Assembly: GCA_030442055.1 (NCBI GenBank)
Contig: JAUJEB010000009.1
Coordinates: forward strand, 124,001-188,000
Length of the DNA stretch: 64,000 nt
From: Agaribacillus aureus
GTDB lineage: Bacteria; Bacteroidota; Bacteroidia; Cytophagales; Cyclobacteriaceae
Direction of reading: 5' to 3'
In this document: in pieces, positions 54,754-63,436 of the stretch
Position numbering within the stretch: position 1 is the first letter of the stretch
How the letters are laid out: the number at the start of each line of letters is the position of its first letter
Notes under the pieces: model-generated
What the model was told of the DNA's origin: nothing
What the model saw: only the letters and a program-made list of their open reading frames with translations
The model's database searches: none
Program-made: the position numbers and the translations under genes

Positions 54754-56127
54754 ATGAGCACAACAATCAATCGATACATTGAGGAACATAAGGATCGATT
54801 TATCAATGAACTTTTCGATTTACTTAGAATACCATCTATAAGTGCCGACAGCAAGTTTAAGGATGATGTGTTAAAGGCTGCAAATTTTGTCAGGGATAAA
54901 TTAATAGCGATAGGTGTTGACAAGGCCGAGGTAATAGCGACACCGGGACACCCGGTGGTTTACGGAGAAAAAATTCTTGATCCCGCCTTGCCTACCATTT
55001 TGGTGTATGGGCATTATGATGTACAACCCCCCGATCCCTATGAACTGTGGGACTCTCCGCCTTTTGAACCCGTCATAAAAGATGATAACATTTACGCCAG
55101 GGGAGCGGCAGATGACAAGGGGCAGTTTTATATGCATATCAAAGCATTTGAGGCCATGTTACAAACCAATAGCCTTACCTGCAATGTTAAATTTATGATA
55201 GAAGGGGAGGAAGAAGTAGGGTCTGATAATTTGGAAGGCTTTCTCCGGGAAAATAAAGAAATGCTGAAATCAGATGTAATTCTGATATCCGATACAAGTA
55301 TTATATCTGTCGATACCCCGTCTATTACTATTGGCTTAAAAGGTTTAAGTTACCTGGAAGTAGAATTGACAGGACCTAACCGGGATTTGCATTCCGGTAT
55401 ATATGGTGGTGGGGTTGCCAATCCGATTAACGTGCTATGTGAAATGATTGCCTCATTGAAAGATGAAAATAACCGGATCACCATCCCGGGATTTTACGAT
55501 AAGGTGGTAGACCTTTCCGAAGAAGAAAGGTCGGAGCTTGCCAGGGCGCCATTTGATTTACAGGCCTATATGGATGACCTGGATTTGGATGGCGTTGACG
55601 GAGAACACGGATATTCTACACTTGAAAGAACGGGCATCAGGCCTACTCTGGATGTCAATGGTATTTGGGGAGGATATATCGGTGAGGGAGCCAAGACTGT
55701 TTTACCCTCAAAGGCTTATGCCAAAATATCCATGCGGTTGGTACCAAATCAGGATAGCGAGGAGATAACAAAACTTTTTAAGCAACACTTTGAAGCCATA
55801 GCTCCGAATACGGTGAAAGTAAAGGTTACCCCGCATCACGGTGGTCAACCTTATATTACACCGGTAAATTCCATAGCTTTCAAAGCTGCGAGCATGGCCT
55901 TTGAACAGGCCTGGGGGAAAAAGCCGGTGCCAACAAGGGACGGAGGAAGTATTCCGATTGTTGCCCTTTTTGATGAAGTATTAAAAATCAATACCGTTTT
56001 ACTTGGGTTTGGGCTCGATTCTGATGCCATTCATTCTCCCAATGAAAAGTATGGTATTCTGAATTTTGTTAAAGGAATTGAAACGATCGCTTTATTTCAT
56101 CAACACTTTGCAGCCCTGAAAAAGTAA
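54754..56127 (+). CDS. M20-family metallo-dipeptidase/peptidase
   Basis: The start ATG 54754 (MSTTINRYIEEHKDRFINEL) avoids overlapping the plsY terminator; the frame extends upstream but unnaturally. The 457-residue cytosolic zinc peptidase has the metal ligands His in VYGHYDVQPPD, Asp in ARGAADDKGQF, the Glu pair in MIEGEEEVGSDN, Asp in LISDTSIIS, and the late His in DAIHSPNEKYG. A dimerisation domain lies between. It is of the PepV/CNDP dipeptidase group by length and the GHYDVQPPD form. It probably completes intracellular peptide degradation. Confidence 0.92.
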   Translation: MSTTINRYIEEHKDRFINELFDLLRIPSISADSKFKDDVLKAANFVRDKLIAIGVDKAEVIATPGHPVVYGEKILDPALPTILVYGHYDVQPPDPYELWDSPPFEPVIKDDNIYARGAADDKGQFYMHIKAFEAMLQTNSLTCNVKFMIEGEEEVGSDNLEGFLRENKEMLKSDVILISDTSIISVDTPSITIGLKGLSYLEVELTGPNRDLHSGIYGGGVANPINVLCEMIASLKDENNRITIPGFYDKVVDLSEEERSELARAPFDLQAYMDDLDLDGVDGEHGYSTLERTGIRPTLDVNGIWGGYIGEGAKTVLPSKAYAKISMRLVPNQDSEEITKLFKQHFEAIAPNTVKVKVTPHHGGQPYITPVNSIAFKAASMAFEQAWGKKPVPTRDGGSIPIVALFDEVLKINTVLLGFGLDSDAIHSPNEKYGILNFVKGIETIALFHQHFAALKK

Positions 56128-56542
56128 ATTGAAGGTAAATAATCATGCCATTGAACTATTTTTTTCAATTAGTGATTGGCATTAATAATACAAAACTGAG
56201 AAGATGGGAATGACTTAATTAGTACTGACTGACCCACTGCTTTTAACAACTTTTGCTGGAAACGAACATAATAAAAAAAGCACTGGCGCCTCCCATATCT
56301 TACAGCGAAGGGGATGAATTTGTGAATTTTTTGGATGAGGGTTTAAACAACTTTAAGAAGCAAAAACCCACTTTCAAACTATAATTGTTTGCCTTTTTTA
56401 ATAGCAGCACTGCAATAAAAAGGCGTAATTCTCATTGTGGTATTACATAACTGTGAATTTTGAAAGAATGTATACCATTTATTGAAGTTTGTGTGTTTAT
56501 TTGGTTAAGAATAAGAAGTTTATCAATTAATTTTTTAGAGAA
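56128..56542. other. Non-coding region with one marginal short ORF
   Basis: No strong gene is present in these 415 bases. A 43-codon frame from TTG 56253 to the stop at 56384 reads LETNIIKKALAPPISYSEGD, then EFVNFLDEGLNNFKK. It is too short and its start too weak to call. Nothing else stood out. Confidence 0.4.
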
Positions 56543-57853
56543 ATGAGGAGAAGTTTTGTTGCACTTGGTGTACTTGCCGCAGTGGCGTCAATATTTTATT
56601 TTTTAAATATAGAAAAAAGCCAAATAAAACATCAGCAAATATCAATTAAACAGGTTGTTGATTCTGTGAAAGAGGAAGTTCCCGAACCAAAGAAGTTGTA
56701 TGGGATTGTTGTTGATAACCTCGATATTTTGGAGGAAAAGGTTAAAAGAAACCAAAACATTTCGGAAATACTTGCTCCATTTAACGTCAAGCCTGCCAAG
56801 ATTTACCAACTGGCCAAGGTTTCGAAAGAGATATTTGATGTAAGAAAGCTAGCGACGAATAAAAAATATACCCTCATCTATAAAGCTGATTCTGTGCCTG
56901 AGGCAAAAGCCTTGATTTATGAGCCAAACCCGATTGACTATGTAGTTTTCAATTTGGAAGATTCCATTTCAGTGGAATTAAAGAAAAGAGATGTGAAGGT
57001 TGTTGAAAAAATGGTTGGGGGTGAAATTCAGTTTTCCCTTTCTGAAACCATGGAAAATCTGAATATGAGTCATCAGCTGACAAATCAATTTGTTGATATT
57101 TTTGCCTGGCAAATAGATTTTCAACATTTGCAAAAAGGCGACCGATTCAAGCTTATCTACGAGGATAAACTGGTAGATGAAAAGTCGGTAGGTATTGGAA
57201 ATATCAAAGGGATTCATTTTGAGCATTTTGAGAATGATTATTTTGCCATTGCCTATGATCAGGGAAATGGTCTGGAGTATTTTGATGAAGAAGGCCAAAG
57301 CTTGCAAAAGGCACTTTTAAAATACCCTATTAAATTCACCAGAATAAGTTCCCGGTATTCCGGAAGAAGATTTCACCCGGTACAGAAACGCTGGAAAGCC
57401 CATCGCGGCATCGATTTTGCTGCACCCAGGGGAACGGAAATTCGTTCCGTGGGAGATGGCATAGTTCTGGAAGCACGCTATGGTCGATACAACGGGAACT
57501 TTGTGAAAATAAGGCATAATAGCACCTACACGACACAATATTTGCACATGTCAAAAATTGCCAAAGGTATTACACAGGGCACTAAAGTGAAACAAGGACA
57601 GCCCATTGGCTATGTGGGAAGCACTGGCTTGGCGAATGGTCCACACCTGTGCTACAGGTTTTGGAAAAACGGCGTGCAAATCGATGCATTGAAGGTTGAT
57701 TTGCCTTCGGCCAGTCCTGTCAATGAAAAAGATATAGTAAAATTTCAATCTACCAAGGATAGAATTATCAAATTGCTGAACGATATTGACTACGAGGATA
57801 AAGTAGTTCCTTTGCTGGCTCAATCCGAGGTTAAATACCCAAATGCTTACTAG
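56543..57853 (+). CDS. M23-family murein endopeptidase, membrane anchored
   Basis: The 436-residue protein has one N-terminal membrane helix (FVALGVLAAVASIFYFL), an OapA/LysM-like periplasmic region with IVVDNLDILEEKVKRNQNISEIL, and a C-terminal LytM/M23 domain. The zinc residues are visible as HRGIDFAAPRGTEI (first His and Asp, about residues 288-292) and GPHLCYRFWKNG (late His, near 366), with GDGIVLEARYGRYNGNFVKI between. HLC replaces the usual HLH; this form is found in many Bacteroidota members. It should cleave peptidoglycan cross-links or help cell separation. A T-tailed terminator follows within 50 bases. Confidence 0.93.
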   Translation: MRRSFVALGVLAAVASIFYFLNIEKSQIKHQQISIKQVVDSVKEEVPEPKKLYGIVVDNLDILEEKVKRNQNISEILAPFNVKPAKIYQLAKVSKEIFDVRKLATNKKYTLIYKADSVPEAKALIYEPNPIDYVVFNLEDSISVELKKRDVKVVEKMVGGEIQFSLSETMENLNMSHQLTNQFVDIFAWQIDFQHLQKGDRFKLIYEDKLVDEKSVGIGNIKGIHFEHFENDYFAIAYDQGNGLEYFDEEGQSLQKALLKYPIKFTRISSRYSGRRFHPVQKRWKAHRGIDFAAPRGTEIRSVGDGIVLEARYGRYNGNFVKIRHNSTYTTQYLHMSKIAKGITQGTKVKQGQPIGYVGSTGLANGPHLCYRFWKNGVQIDALKVDLPSASPVNEKDIVKFQSTKDRIIKLLNDIDYEDKVVPLLAQSEVKYPNAY

Positions 57854-57899
57854 TACCGGTATGATATTTTAGTTTTTCCAAGGGCGCTAAAAGAAATGC

Positions 57900-57930
57900 A
57901 AAGCAAGACAATATAGGTCTTGCTTTTTTT
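57900..57930 (+). terminator. Intrinsic terminator of the M23 peptidase gene
   Basis: AAAGCAAGAC (57900-57909) pairs with GTCTTGCTTT (57917-57926) in a perfect 10-bp stem with a 7-nt loop. It ends in a T-run, 47 bases after the stop. Confidence 0.85.
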
Positions 57931-57967
57931 GTTTAGATTTAATGAAGGTATATAAAAATCATTTTCA

Positions 57968-60262
57968 GTGCGGTTCTGGTATTTGGCACTCATAATTTTG
58001 TTATTAAAACCTGCCGGGTCAGCAGGACAAAAGGTGGCCTTGGTTTTAAGTGGTGGCGGCGCAAAAGGACTGGCACACATTGGGGTAATCAAGGCCCTGG
58101 AAGAAAATAACATTCCTATAGACTATGTTGTAGGAACCTCAATGGGCGGTATTGTGGGCGGAATGTACGCCGCCGGTTATTCGCCATTTGCGGTTGAGGA
58201 AATAGTTACACAGTCCTATTTTCAACAGTGGTTAAAAGGTGTTCTTAGTAAAAAATACGCCTACTTTTATTCCAAGCGGGAGGCAAAACCCTCCTTTTTA
58301 ACACTTGATTTATCAGTAGATTCGACTTTTACCACCACGCTAAACACCAATCTGGCCAGTGATCTTGCTATCAATTTTGTCTTTGCGGAAATGCTTGCGC
58401 AGGCTTCTGAAAAGGCCAACTATAATTTTGATAGTCTCATGGTCCCCTACAGGGCAGTAGCTGCTGAGGTTTTCACGCAGAAAGTGGAGATTTTAAGAAG
58501 TGGATTTTTAAATAAAGCCGTCAGGGCAACTATGACCGTACCACTGTTCTACCGGCCCATTCGCATTAACAAAAAGTATTTGTTTGATGGTGGTATCTAC
58601 AATAATTTTCCTGTTAACGTGGCTGAGGAAGATTTTAACCCCGATTTTATCATAGCAGTCAATGTGGCAACCACAAAGTTTCAAGATTACCCTTATGAAA
58701 ATGACGATAAAATCCTGTCCGAATCCCTGGCATTTATTCTGCTGGAGAAGTCGGATCCCCAGGTGGTAGGCGAAAATGGTATTTATATTGAACCGGATCT
58801 GGCCAACAACACCTCCCTGGATTTTCAGAATGCCAGCGCAATTATTGACAGCGGCTATGTAATGGCTAACCGCAAGATCGCTCAGATTAAAGACAAGATA
58901 ACCAGGAGGGTGAATCAGCAGCAGATGCTGGAGAAACGAAACAAATTTAAGGAGGGTTTTAAGCCGTTTTATTTTGGTGACGTTCGTCTGATCGGCTTTA
59001 ACGCGCCACAAAGAAAATATGTGCGTAAGTTGTTTGAAACCAAGCACAAGCAACTAGATCTGGATGATGTTAAATCAGGTTATTACAAGCTGGTATCTGA
59101 AAACTATTTTAAGAACATATTTCCAAATATTGTATATAATGAGACCACAGGGTTATTTGATCTCGAAATATTTGCCAGGCAGGCCAGGAATTTTAAGGTG
59201 GATTTTGGAGGCAATATATCTTCGCGAAGCATCAGCGAGATATACCTGGGATTTCAATACAACTATCTCAACAGGTTTTTAAACAGTTACAGTGTCAATT
59301 TCTATACCGGTAGGTTTTATCAATCCATTCAGGCAAGACCGCGTTTTAATGTGCCTTCCCGGAAGCTGTTCTATATTGAGCCGGAGTTCACCATCAATAC
59401 CTGGAACTTTATTGATGCCCAGGACCTGGTTTTGGGGGGAAATCCAACTACAGTGTTGGATCAAACCGACAGAAAGTATGGTGTTAACCTCGGTATTGCC
59501 GCTGGTACCAAGGGAAAATTATTGCTTCAGGGAGCATTCTTCAACAATTCTGATCGATTTAGTAATAAGCAGGAATTGGTCACATCTGACACCCTGGATG
59601 TTTTAAACTTTAAAGGTTTCAGGTATGGAATTGCCTATCGTAGAAACACACTAAACCGAAAGCAGTATCCCGATGCCGGCTCTGCGATAAGTGTTAGCCT
59701 CGATTATTTTAATGGTACCGAAAATTATGAACCGGGATCTACATCATTGGTTCCAGCGATATTGGATAAAGGAAGAGAATGGTTCAGGTTTAAAGTGAGC
59801 GCCGAAAGGTATTTTAAAGCCAGCTGGTTCCACTATGGCTTTTATTTTGAGTCAGTCCTTTCCAATCAGCCTTTTTTCGCCAATTATACGGCAACACTTG
59901 TAAACTCGCCGGCATTTTATCCTTTGCAGGATAGTAAAACCTTGTTCCTGACAAATTTCCGCTCCTTTAATTACGGGGCAGGAGGCATCAGAAACGTATT
60001 TAACCTTAGCCGGTCACTCGATTTAAGAATTGAAGGTTATGCGTACAAGCCATTTAGAGAAATAGTGGAAACCGCTACTCAGGAGGCATCTTTTAGGGAA
60101 GATCTGAAAAAATTTTATTTTGTGGGAAGTGTCGCAGGGGTATATAATAGCCCGCTGGGACCAGTAAGCTTAAGCCTTAATTACTATGATGATTCCCAAA
60201 AACGGCTCGGTGCTCTGTTGCATATAGGGTATTTATTATATAACAAAAGGTCTACAGAATAG
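57968..60262 (+). CDS. Patatin-like phospholipase fused to an outer-membrane barrel (type Vd-like)
   Basis: The 764-residue protein has a signal peptide (MRFWYLALIILLLKPAGSAG) and a patatin domain (about 22-320). The patatin motifs are GGGAKG, nucleophile Ser58 in GTSMGG, and the dyad Asp in FDGGIYNNFPV (about 207). A POTRA-like linker (about 325-410) and a C-terminal beta-barrel with repeated strands (FLNSYSVNFYTGRFYQSI, GVNLGIAAGTKGKLLLQGA, LSLNYYDDSQKRLGALLHIGY) follow. This is the type Vd (PlpD-like) autotransporter plan, placing a lipase at the surface. The catalytic Ser-Asp dyad is intact. Start is GTG 57968. Its substrate is unknown. Confidence 0.92.
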   Translation: MRFWYLALIILLLKPAGSAGQKVALVLSGGGAKGLAHIGVIKALEENNIPIDYVVGTSMGGIVGGMYAAGYSPFAVEEIVTQSYFQQWLKGVLSKKYAYFYSKREAKPSFLTLDLSVDSTFTTTLNTNLASDLAINFVFAEMLAQASEKANYNFDSLMVPYRAVAAEVFTQKVEILRSGFLNKAVRATMTVPLFYRPIRINKKYLFDGGIYNNFPVNVAEEDFNPDFIIAVNVATTKFQDYPYENDDKILSESLAFILLEKSDPQVVGENGIYIEPDLANNTSLDFQNASAIIDSGYVMANRKIAQIKDKITRRVNQQQMLEKRNKFKEGFKPFYFGDVRLIGFNAPQRKYVRKLFETKHKQLDLDDVKSGYYKLVSENYFKNIFPNIVYNETTGLFDLEIFARQARNFKVDFGGNISSRSISEIYLGFQYNYLNRFLNSYSVNFYTGRFYQSIQARPRFNVPSRKLFYIEPEFTINTWNFIDAQDLVLGGNPTTVLDQTDRKYGVNLGIAAGTKGKLLLQGAFFNNSDRFSNKQELVTSDTLDVLNFKGFRYGIAYRRNTLNRKQYPDAGSAISVSLDYFNGTENYEPGSTSLVPAILDKGREWFRFKVSAERYFKASWFHYGFYFESVLSNQPFFANYTATLVNSPAFYPLQDSKTLFLTNFRSFNYGAGGIRNVFNLSRSLDLRIEGYAYKPFREIVETATQEASFREDLKKFYFVGSVAGVYNSPLGPVSLSLNYYDDSQKRLGALLHIGYLLYNKRSTE

Positions 60263-60377
60263 GACTATTCCCAGTTTGTGGGGTTGGTTTTTGATAATAT
60301 TTGCCGATTAACTTTGGCTGTAATATTCTAACTCTATTTCAGTTCTAATATGGCGTGTGTATCAGTATTTTTAACAT

Positions 60378-61157
60378 ATGATATTGAAGCGCATTTTACT
60401 GGAAACGATAACCAGGCAGTTTCAGAGGAAAATTACGATTGCCCCTATCCTGTTGTTTTCGCTATTTCTGCTGTCCACAGCGTCATTAACCGCTTCAGAT
60501 TTACATAAAAATGACTCCAAATTTTTAACGGATACCCTGATCAGTTTGGTAGGCAAGGTTTTGGATGAGCAAACCAGAGAGCCAGTCCAGGCACAATTGA
60601 GATTTCACCGGTTGCCACATGGTGGGAATGTAGGCGTATCAAAGGTTAAAAACCAGGAGGGTGATTATAAGCTTACCTTGATGAAATCCTACCAGTATAC
60701 CATCACTTTAACAGCAGAGGGCTATATATCTAAAAAAGAGATTGTTGACACCCACGACCCGGACGAACTGGATAATATAGCCAGAGACTTTTTTATGGTG
60801 CCAACAGGTATTGGGCAAACCCTTAGGCTGAAGTCGCTGATATTCGAACAAAGCAAAACTAAAATTACACCGGGTTCCTATACCGAGCTTAATGAACTGG
60901 TCGAGATCATGAAGAAAAACCCACGTATGGTAATTCAGTTGGAAGGGCATACTGATTATAAAGGACCAGCTTCTTTAAATATGAAATTATCACAGTCCAG
61001 GGTGGAAGCCGTGAAGGACTACCTGATGCTCAAGGGTATAAAATCCAAAAAGATTAAATTAAAAGCCTTTGGTGGTAGTAAGCCCATATCACGCGATACT
61101 GATGACGAAAAAAGAAGCGTAAATAGAAGGGTTGAGGTAAGAATTTTAGATATTTGA
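60378..61157 (+). CDS. OmpA-domain protein with carboxypeptidase-regulatory-like domain
   Basis: The 259-residue precursor has an N-terminal hydrophobic signal (IAPILLFSLFLLSTASLTASDL), a CarboxypepD-reg-like domain (about 55-135, VGKVLDEQTREPVQAQLRFH...YKLTLMKSYQYTITLTAEGY) and a C-terminal OmpA peptidoglycan-binding domain (about 150-259). The ligands are visible in GHTDYKGPASLNMKLSQSR and in RSVNRRVEVRI. It is a shorter relative of the 670-residue protein that follows at 61275, missing only the propeller and N-terminal domain. It should anchor an outer-membrane complex to the cell wall. No T9SS partner gene is adjacent. Confidence 0.9.
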   Translation: MILKRILLETITRQFQRKITIAPILLFSLFLLSTASLTASDLHKNDSKFLTDTLISLVGKVLDEQTREPVQAQLRFHRLPHGGNVGVSKVKNQEGDYKLTLMKSYQYTITLTAEGYISKKEIVDTHDPDELDNIARDFFMVPTGIGQTLRLKSLIFEQSKTKITPGSYTELNELVEIMKKNPRMVIQLEGHTDYKGPASLNMKLSQSRVEAVKDYLMLKGIKSKKIKLKAFGGSKPISRDTDDEKRSVNRRVEVRILDI

Positions 61158-61274
61158 AAAAGAATCTCCTGAATTTTTTGATTAAGGCCCCCAAAATATA
61201 ATTTCCTTACTAGCGGATTAATAGTCGATATTTTATATTTTTGAGAATGTCATCATAAAAGTTAATCTGTTTTC

Positions 61275-63287
61275 ATGTTCAGGAAATTTTGTTTCTATTT
61301 TTTGATGACCATTGCTTTCCAGGCTAATTCACAGGAAATTCAATGGGCATCAAAGGTAATTGAGTTCTCATCCGAGTTAACCAGCGTTCAGTTTTCAGCA
61401 AATCAAGTATTGGGCAGGCCCACTGCATTGCCAGGCGGCGGAGAAAACCCAACTGCATGGACTCCGGCTAAACCAAATAGGGAGGAATTTATTAAAGTGG
61501 GCTTTGACAGACCCATGCCTATTGAACAAATCGCTATCGGAGAGTCTTTTAATCCCTCGACAGTTAAAGCGGTATATGCGTATGACGTTGATGACAAGGA
61601 ATACCTGATTTTCGATATGACGCCCGAGGCCAAACCAGTAAACGGTAGAATGTTGACTATTTTTATAGATAAAACACCATACGATGTCAGCGCTATTAAA
61701 GTATTGTTTGATGGTAAAGCTATTCAGGGCTACTTCAGTATTGATGCCATTGGCATTTCAGGATCAAAATTACCGGTACAGGCAAACGTAAACCTGGCGG
61801 AAGATATACAGGAAGGCATTGTGCCTGAGAGATTAAACGACAGTATTAACAGTCCCTACAAAGAGTTAAGACCACTGATTTCTCCGGATGGCAAAGAATT
61901 ATTTTTTAGCCGCAGAAATCATCCCGAAAATGTCGGCGGAGATAATGACGACGAGGACATCTGGGTGTCTAAACTGGATACGGTTACCGGTGAGTGGACC
62001 AAAGCAGTGAATCTGAGCAAACCACTTAATAACAAACATCCTAATTTTGTTAGCGCGATTACACCAGATGGTAAATCGGTCATGTTGGTCCTGGGTAACA
62101 AGTACAACGAAAATGGCAAAATGGCAGCGGGTGTTTCCATTAGTACCAGAATTGAAGATGGTTGGACCGAACCCAAAAATTTTGAAATAGAAAACGATTA
62201 TAACTACTCGCCAAAGGCCAATTATTTTATCGCCAACAACCGAAAAGTGCTTATACTTTCTGTAGAAAGAGACGACTCATATGGTGACCGGGACCTTTAC
62301 GTTAGTTTTTTTAGAGAAGACAGTACCTGGTCTGAACCTGTAAATATGGGGCCGTCTATCAATACCGCAGCAGAAGAGTCAAGCCCTTATCTGGCTGCCG
62401 ATGACAAGACCTTGTATTTTTCATCCAAAGGATTTAGTGGTTACGGGAAAGATGATTTATTTATTAGTAGAAGAATAGATGACTCCTGGACAAACTGGAC
62501 AGTACCTCAAAACCTGGGACCGGACATCAATTCACCAGAAGATGATCAGTTTTTTATGATTACTCCCTCCGGGGAATATGCTTATTACTCCAGGGGAAAC
62601 GTCGATACCGACCTGGACATCTATCGGCTGAAAATACCGGTGGTTTATAAGCCGGAGCCTGTTATCCTGGTTAAAGGAAAAGTAATTAATGCAAAGACCA
62701 ATGAGCCTGTGACAGCCAAAATTATTTATGAACAGCTGGATACGGGAATAGAAGTTGGTTACACAAATGCCGATCCTGTCACCGGGGAGTATCAGATTTT
62801 ATTACCTGCCGGAGCCAACTATGGATTCCTTGCTTTAAAAGATGGTTTTGTGCCGTTGAGTGAAAACATTGATTTGCAGGAATTGAAGGAATATAAGGAG
62901 ATTGAAAGAGATTTGTACCTGGTGCCGTTGGAGGTGGGTGTGCCGTTCAGGCTGAATAATATCTTTTTTGATTTCGACAAATCGGTTTTAAAGAAAGAGT
63001 CTTTCCCGGAATTGGATAGAATGCTGCAGCTGATGAATGAAAACCCGGACATGACCTTTGAGGTTGCCGGACATACGGATTGGATCGGTAGCGATGAATA
63101 TAATTTTGGGTTGTCTCAGCGACGCGCCGATGCGGTTTTAAACTATTTTCTGAAAAATGGTATTAACGCTTCAAGATTATCAGCTGTGGGCTATGGAGAA
63201 TCGCGCCCTATTGCTACCAATGCAACGGACGAAGGACGCGCCAAAAACCGACGGGTGGAATTGATCATTTTGGAGAAAAACCCTTAG
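61275..63287 (+). CDS. PorE-like OmpA/PD40 propeller protein
   Basis: The 670-residue protein has a short signal (MFRKFCFYFLMTIAFQANSQ), an N-terminal beta-sandwich-type domain (about 20-175), and a PD40/WD40-like beta-propeller (about 190-450). The propeller shows TolB-type phrases such as RPLISPDGKELFFSRRNHP, SAITPDGKSVMLVLG and SPYLAADDKTLYFSSKGFSG. A carboxypeptidase-regulatory-like domain (about 465-545) and a C-terminal OmpA domain (HTDWIGSDEYNFGLSQRR, NRRVELIIL) follow. Propeller plus CRD plus OmpA is the core of PorE, a T9SS component, but PorE normally has TPRs at the N-terminus and this does not. It may be a paralogue. It follows the related 259-residue OmpA gene. Confidence 0.88.
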   Translation: MFRKFCFYFLMTIAFQANSQEIQWASKVIEFSSELTSVQFSANQVLGRPTALPGGGENPTAWTPAKPNREEFIKVGFDRPMPIEQIAIGESFNPSTVKAVYAYDVDDKEYLIFDMTPEAKPVNGRMLTIFIDKTPYDVSAIKVLFDGKAIQGYFSIDAIGISGSKLPVQANVNLAEDIQEGIVPERLNDSINSPYKELRPLISPDGKELFFSRRNHPENVGGDNDDEDIWVSKLDTVTGEWTKAVNLSKPLNNKHPNFVSAITPDGKSVMLVLGNKYNENGKMAAGVSISTRIEDGWTEPKNFEIENDYNYSPKANYFIANNRKVLILSVERDDSYGDRDLYVSFFREDSTWSEPVNMGPSINTAAEESSPYLAADDKTLYFSSKGFSGYGKDDLFISRRIDDSWTNWTVPQNLGPDINSPEDDQFFMITPSGEYAYYSRGNVDTDLDIYRLKIPVVYKPEPVILVKGKVINAKTNEPVTAKIIYEQLDTGIEVGYTNADPVTGEYQILLPAGANYGFLALKDGFVPLSENIDLQELKEYKEIERDLYLVPLEVGVPFRLNNIFFDFDKSVLKKESFPELDRMLQLMNENPDMTFEVAGHTDWIGSDEYNFGLSQRRADAVLNYFLKNGINASRLSAVGYGESRPIATNATDEGRAKNRRVELIILEKNP

Positions 63288-63293
63288 TAAATA

Positions 63294-63344
63294 CTGACAA
63301 TTCTCAATAAAATGCGTATTTGAGCGCATGCCTCAATTTGTCAG
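63294..63344. terminator. Inverted repeat after the PorE-like gene
   Basis: CTGACAA (63294-63300) and TTGTCAG (63338-63344) form an outer 7-bp stem, and ATGCG/CGCAT an inner one. It follows the stop by 7 bases. No T-run follows. Confidence 0.35.
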
Positions 63345-63436
63345 GTAAGAAAGCTTGCCAATTATCGATTGGATGCACCAAACTTATCGTGGGGTTGCCA
63401 GGTTATGCTACTGGAAACTTGTAAAGTTATTTGCCA

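Noticed and set aside
58508-59053. 181-residue ORF opposite the patatin protein
   Set aside because: It is antisense to the patatin domain with intact conserved motifs; no independent support.
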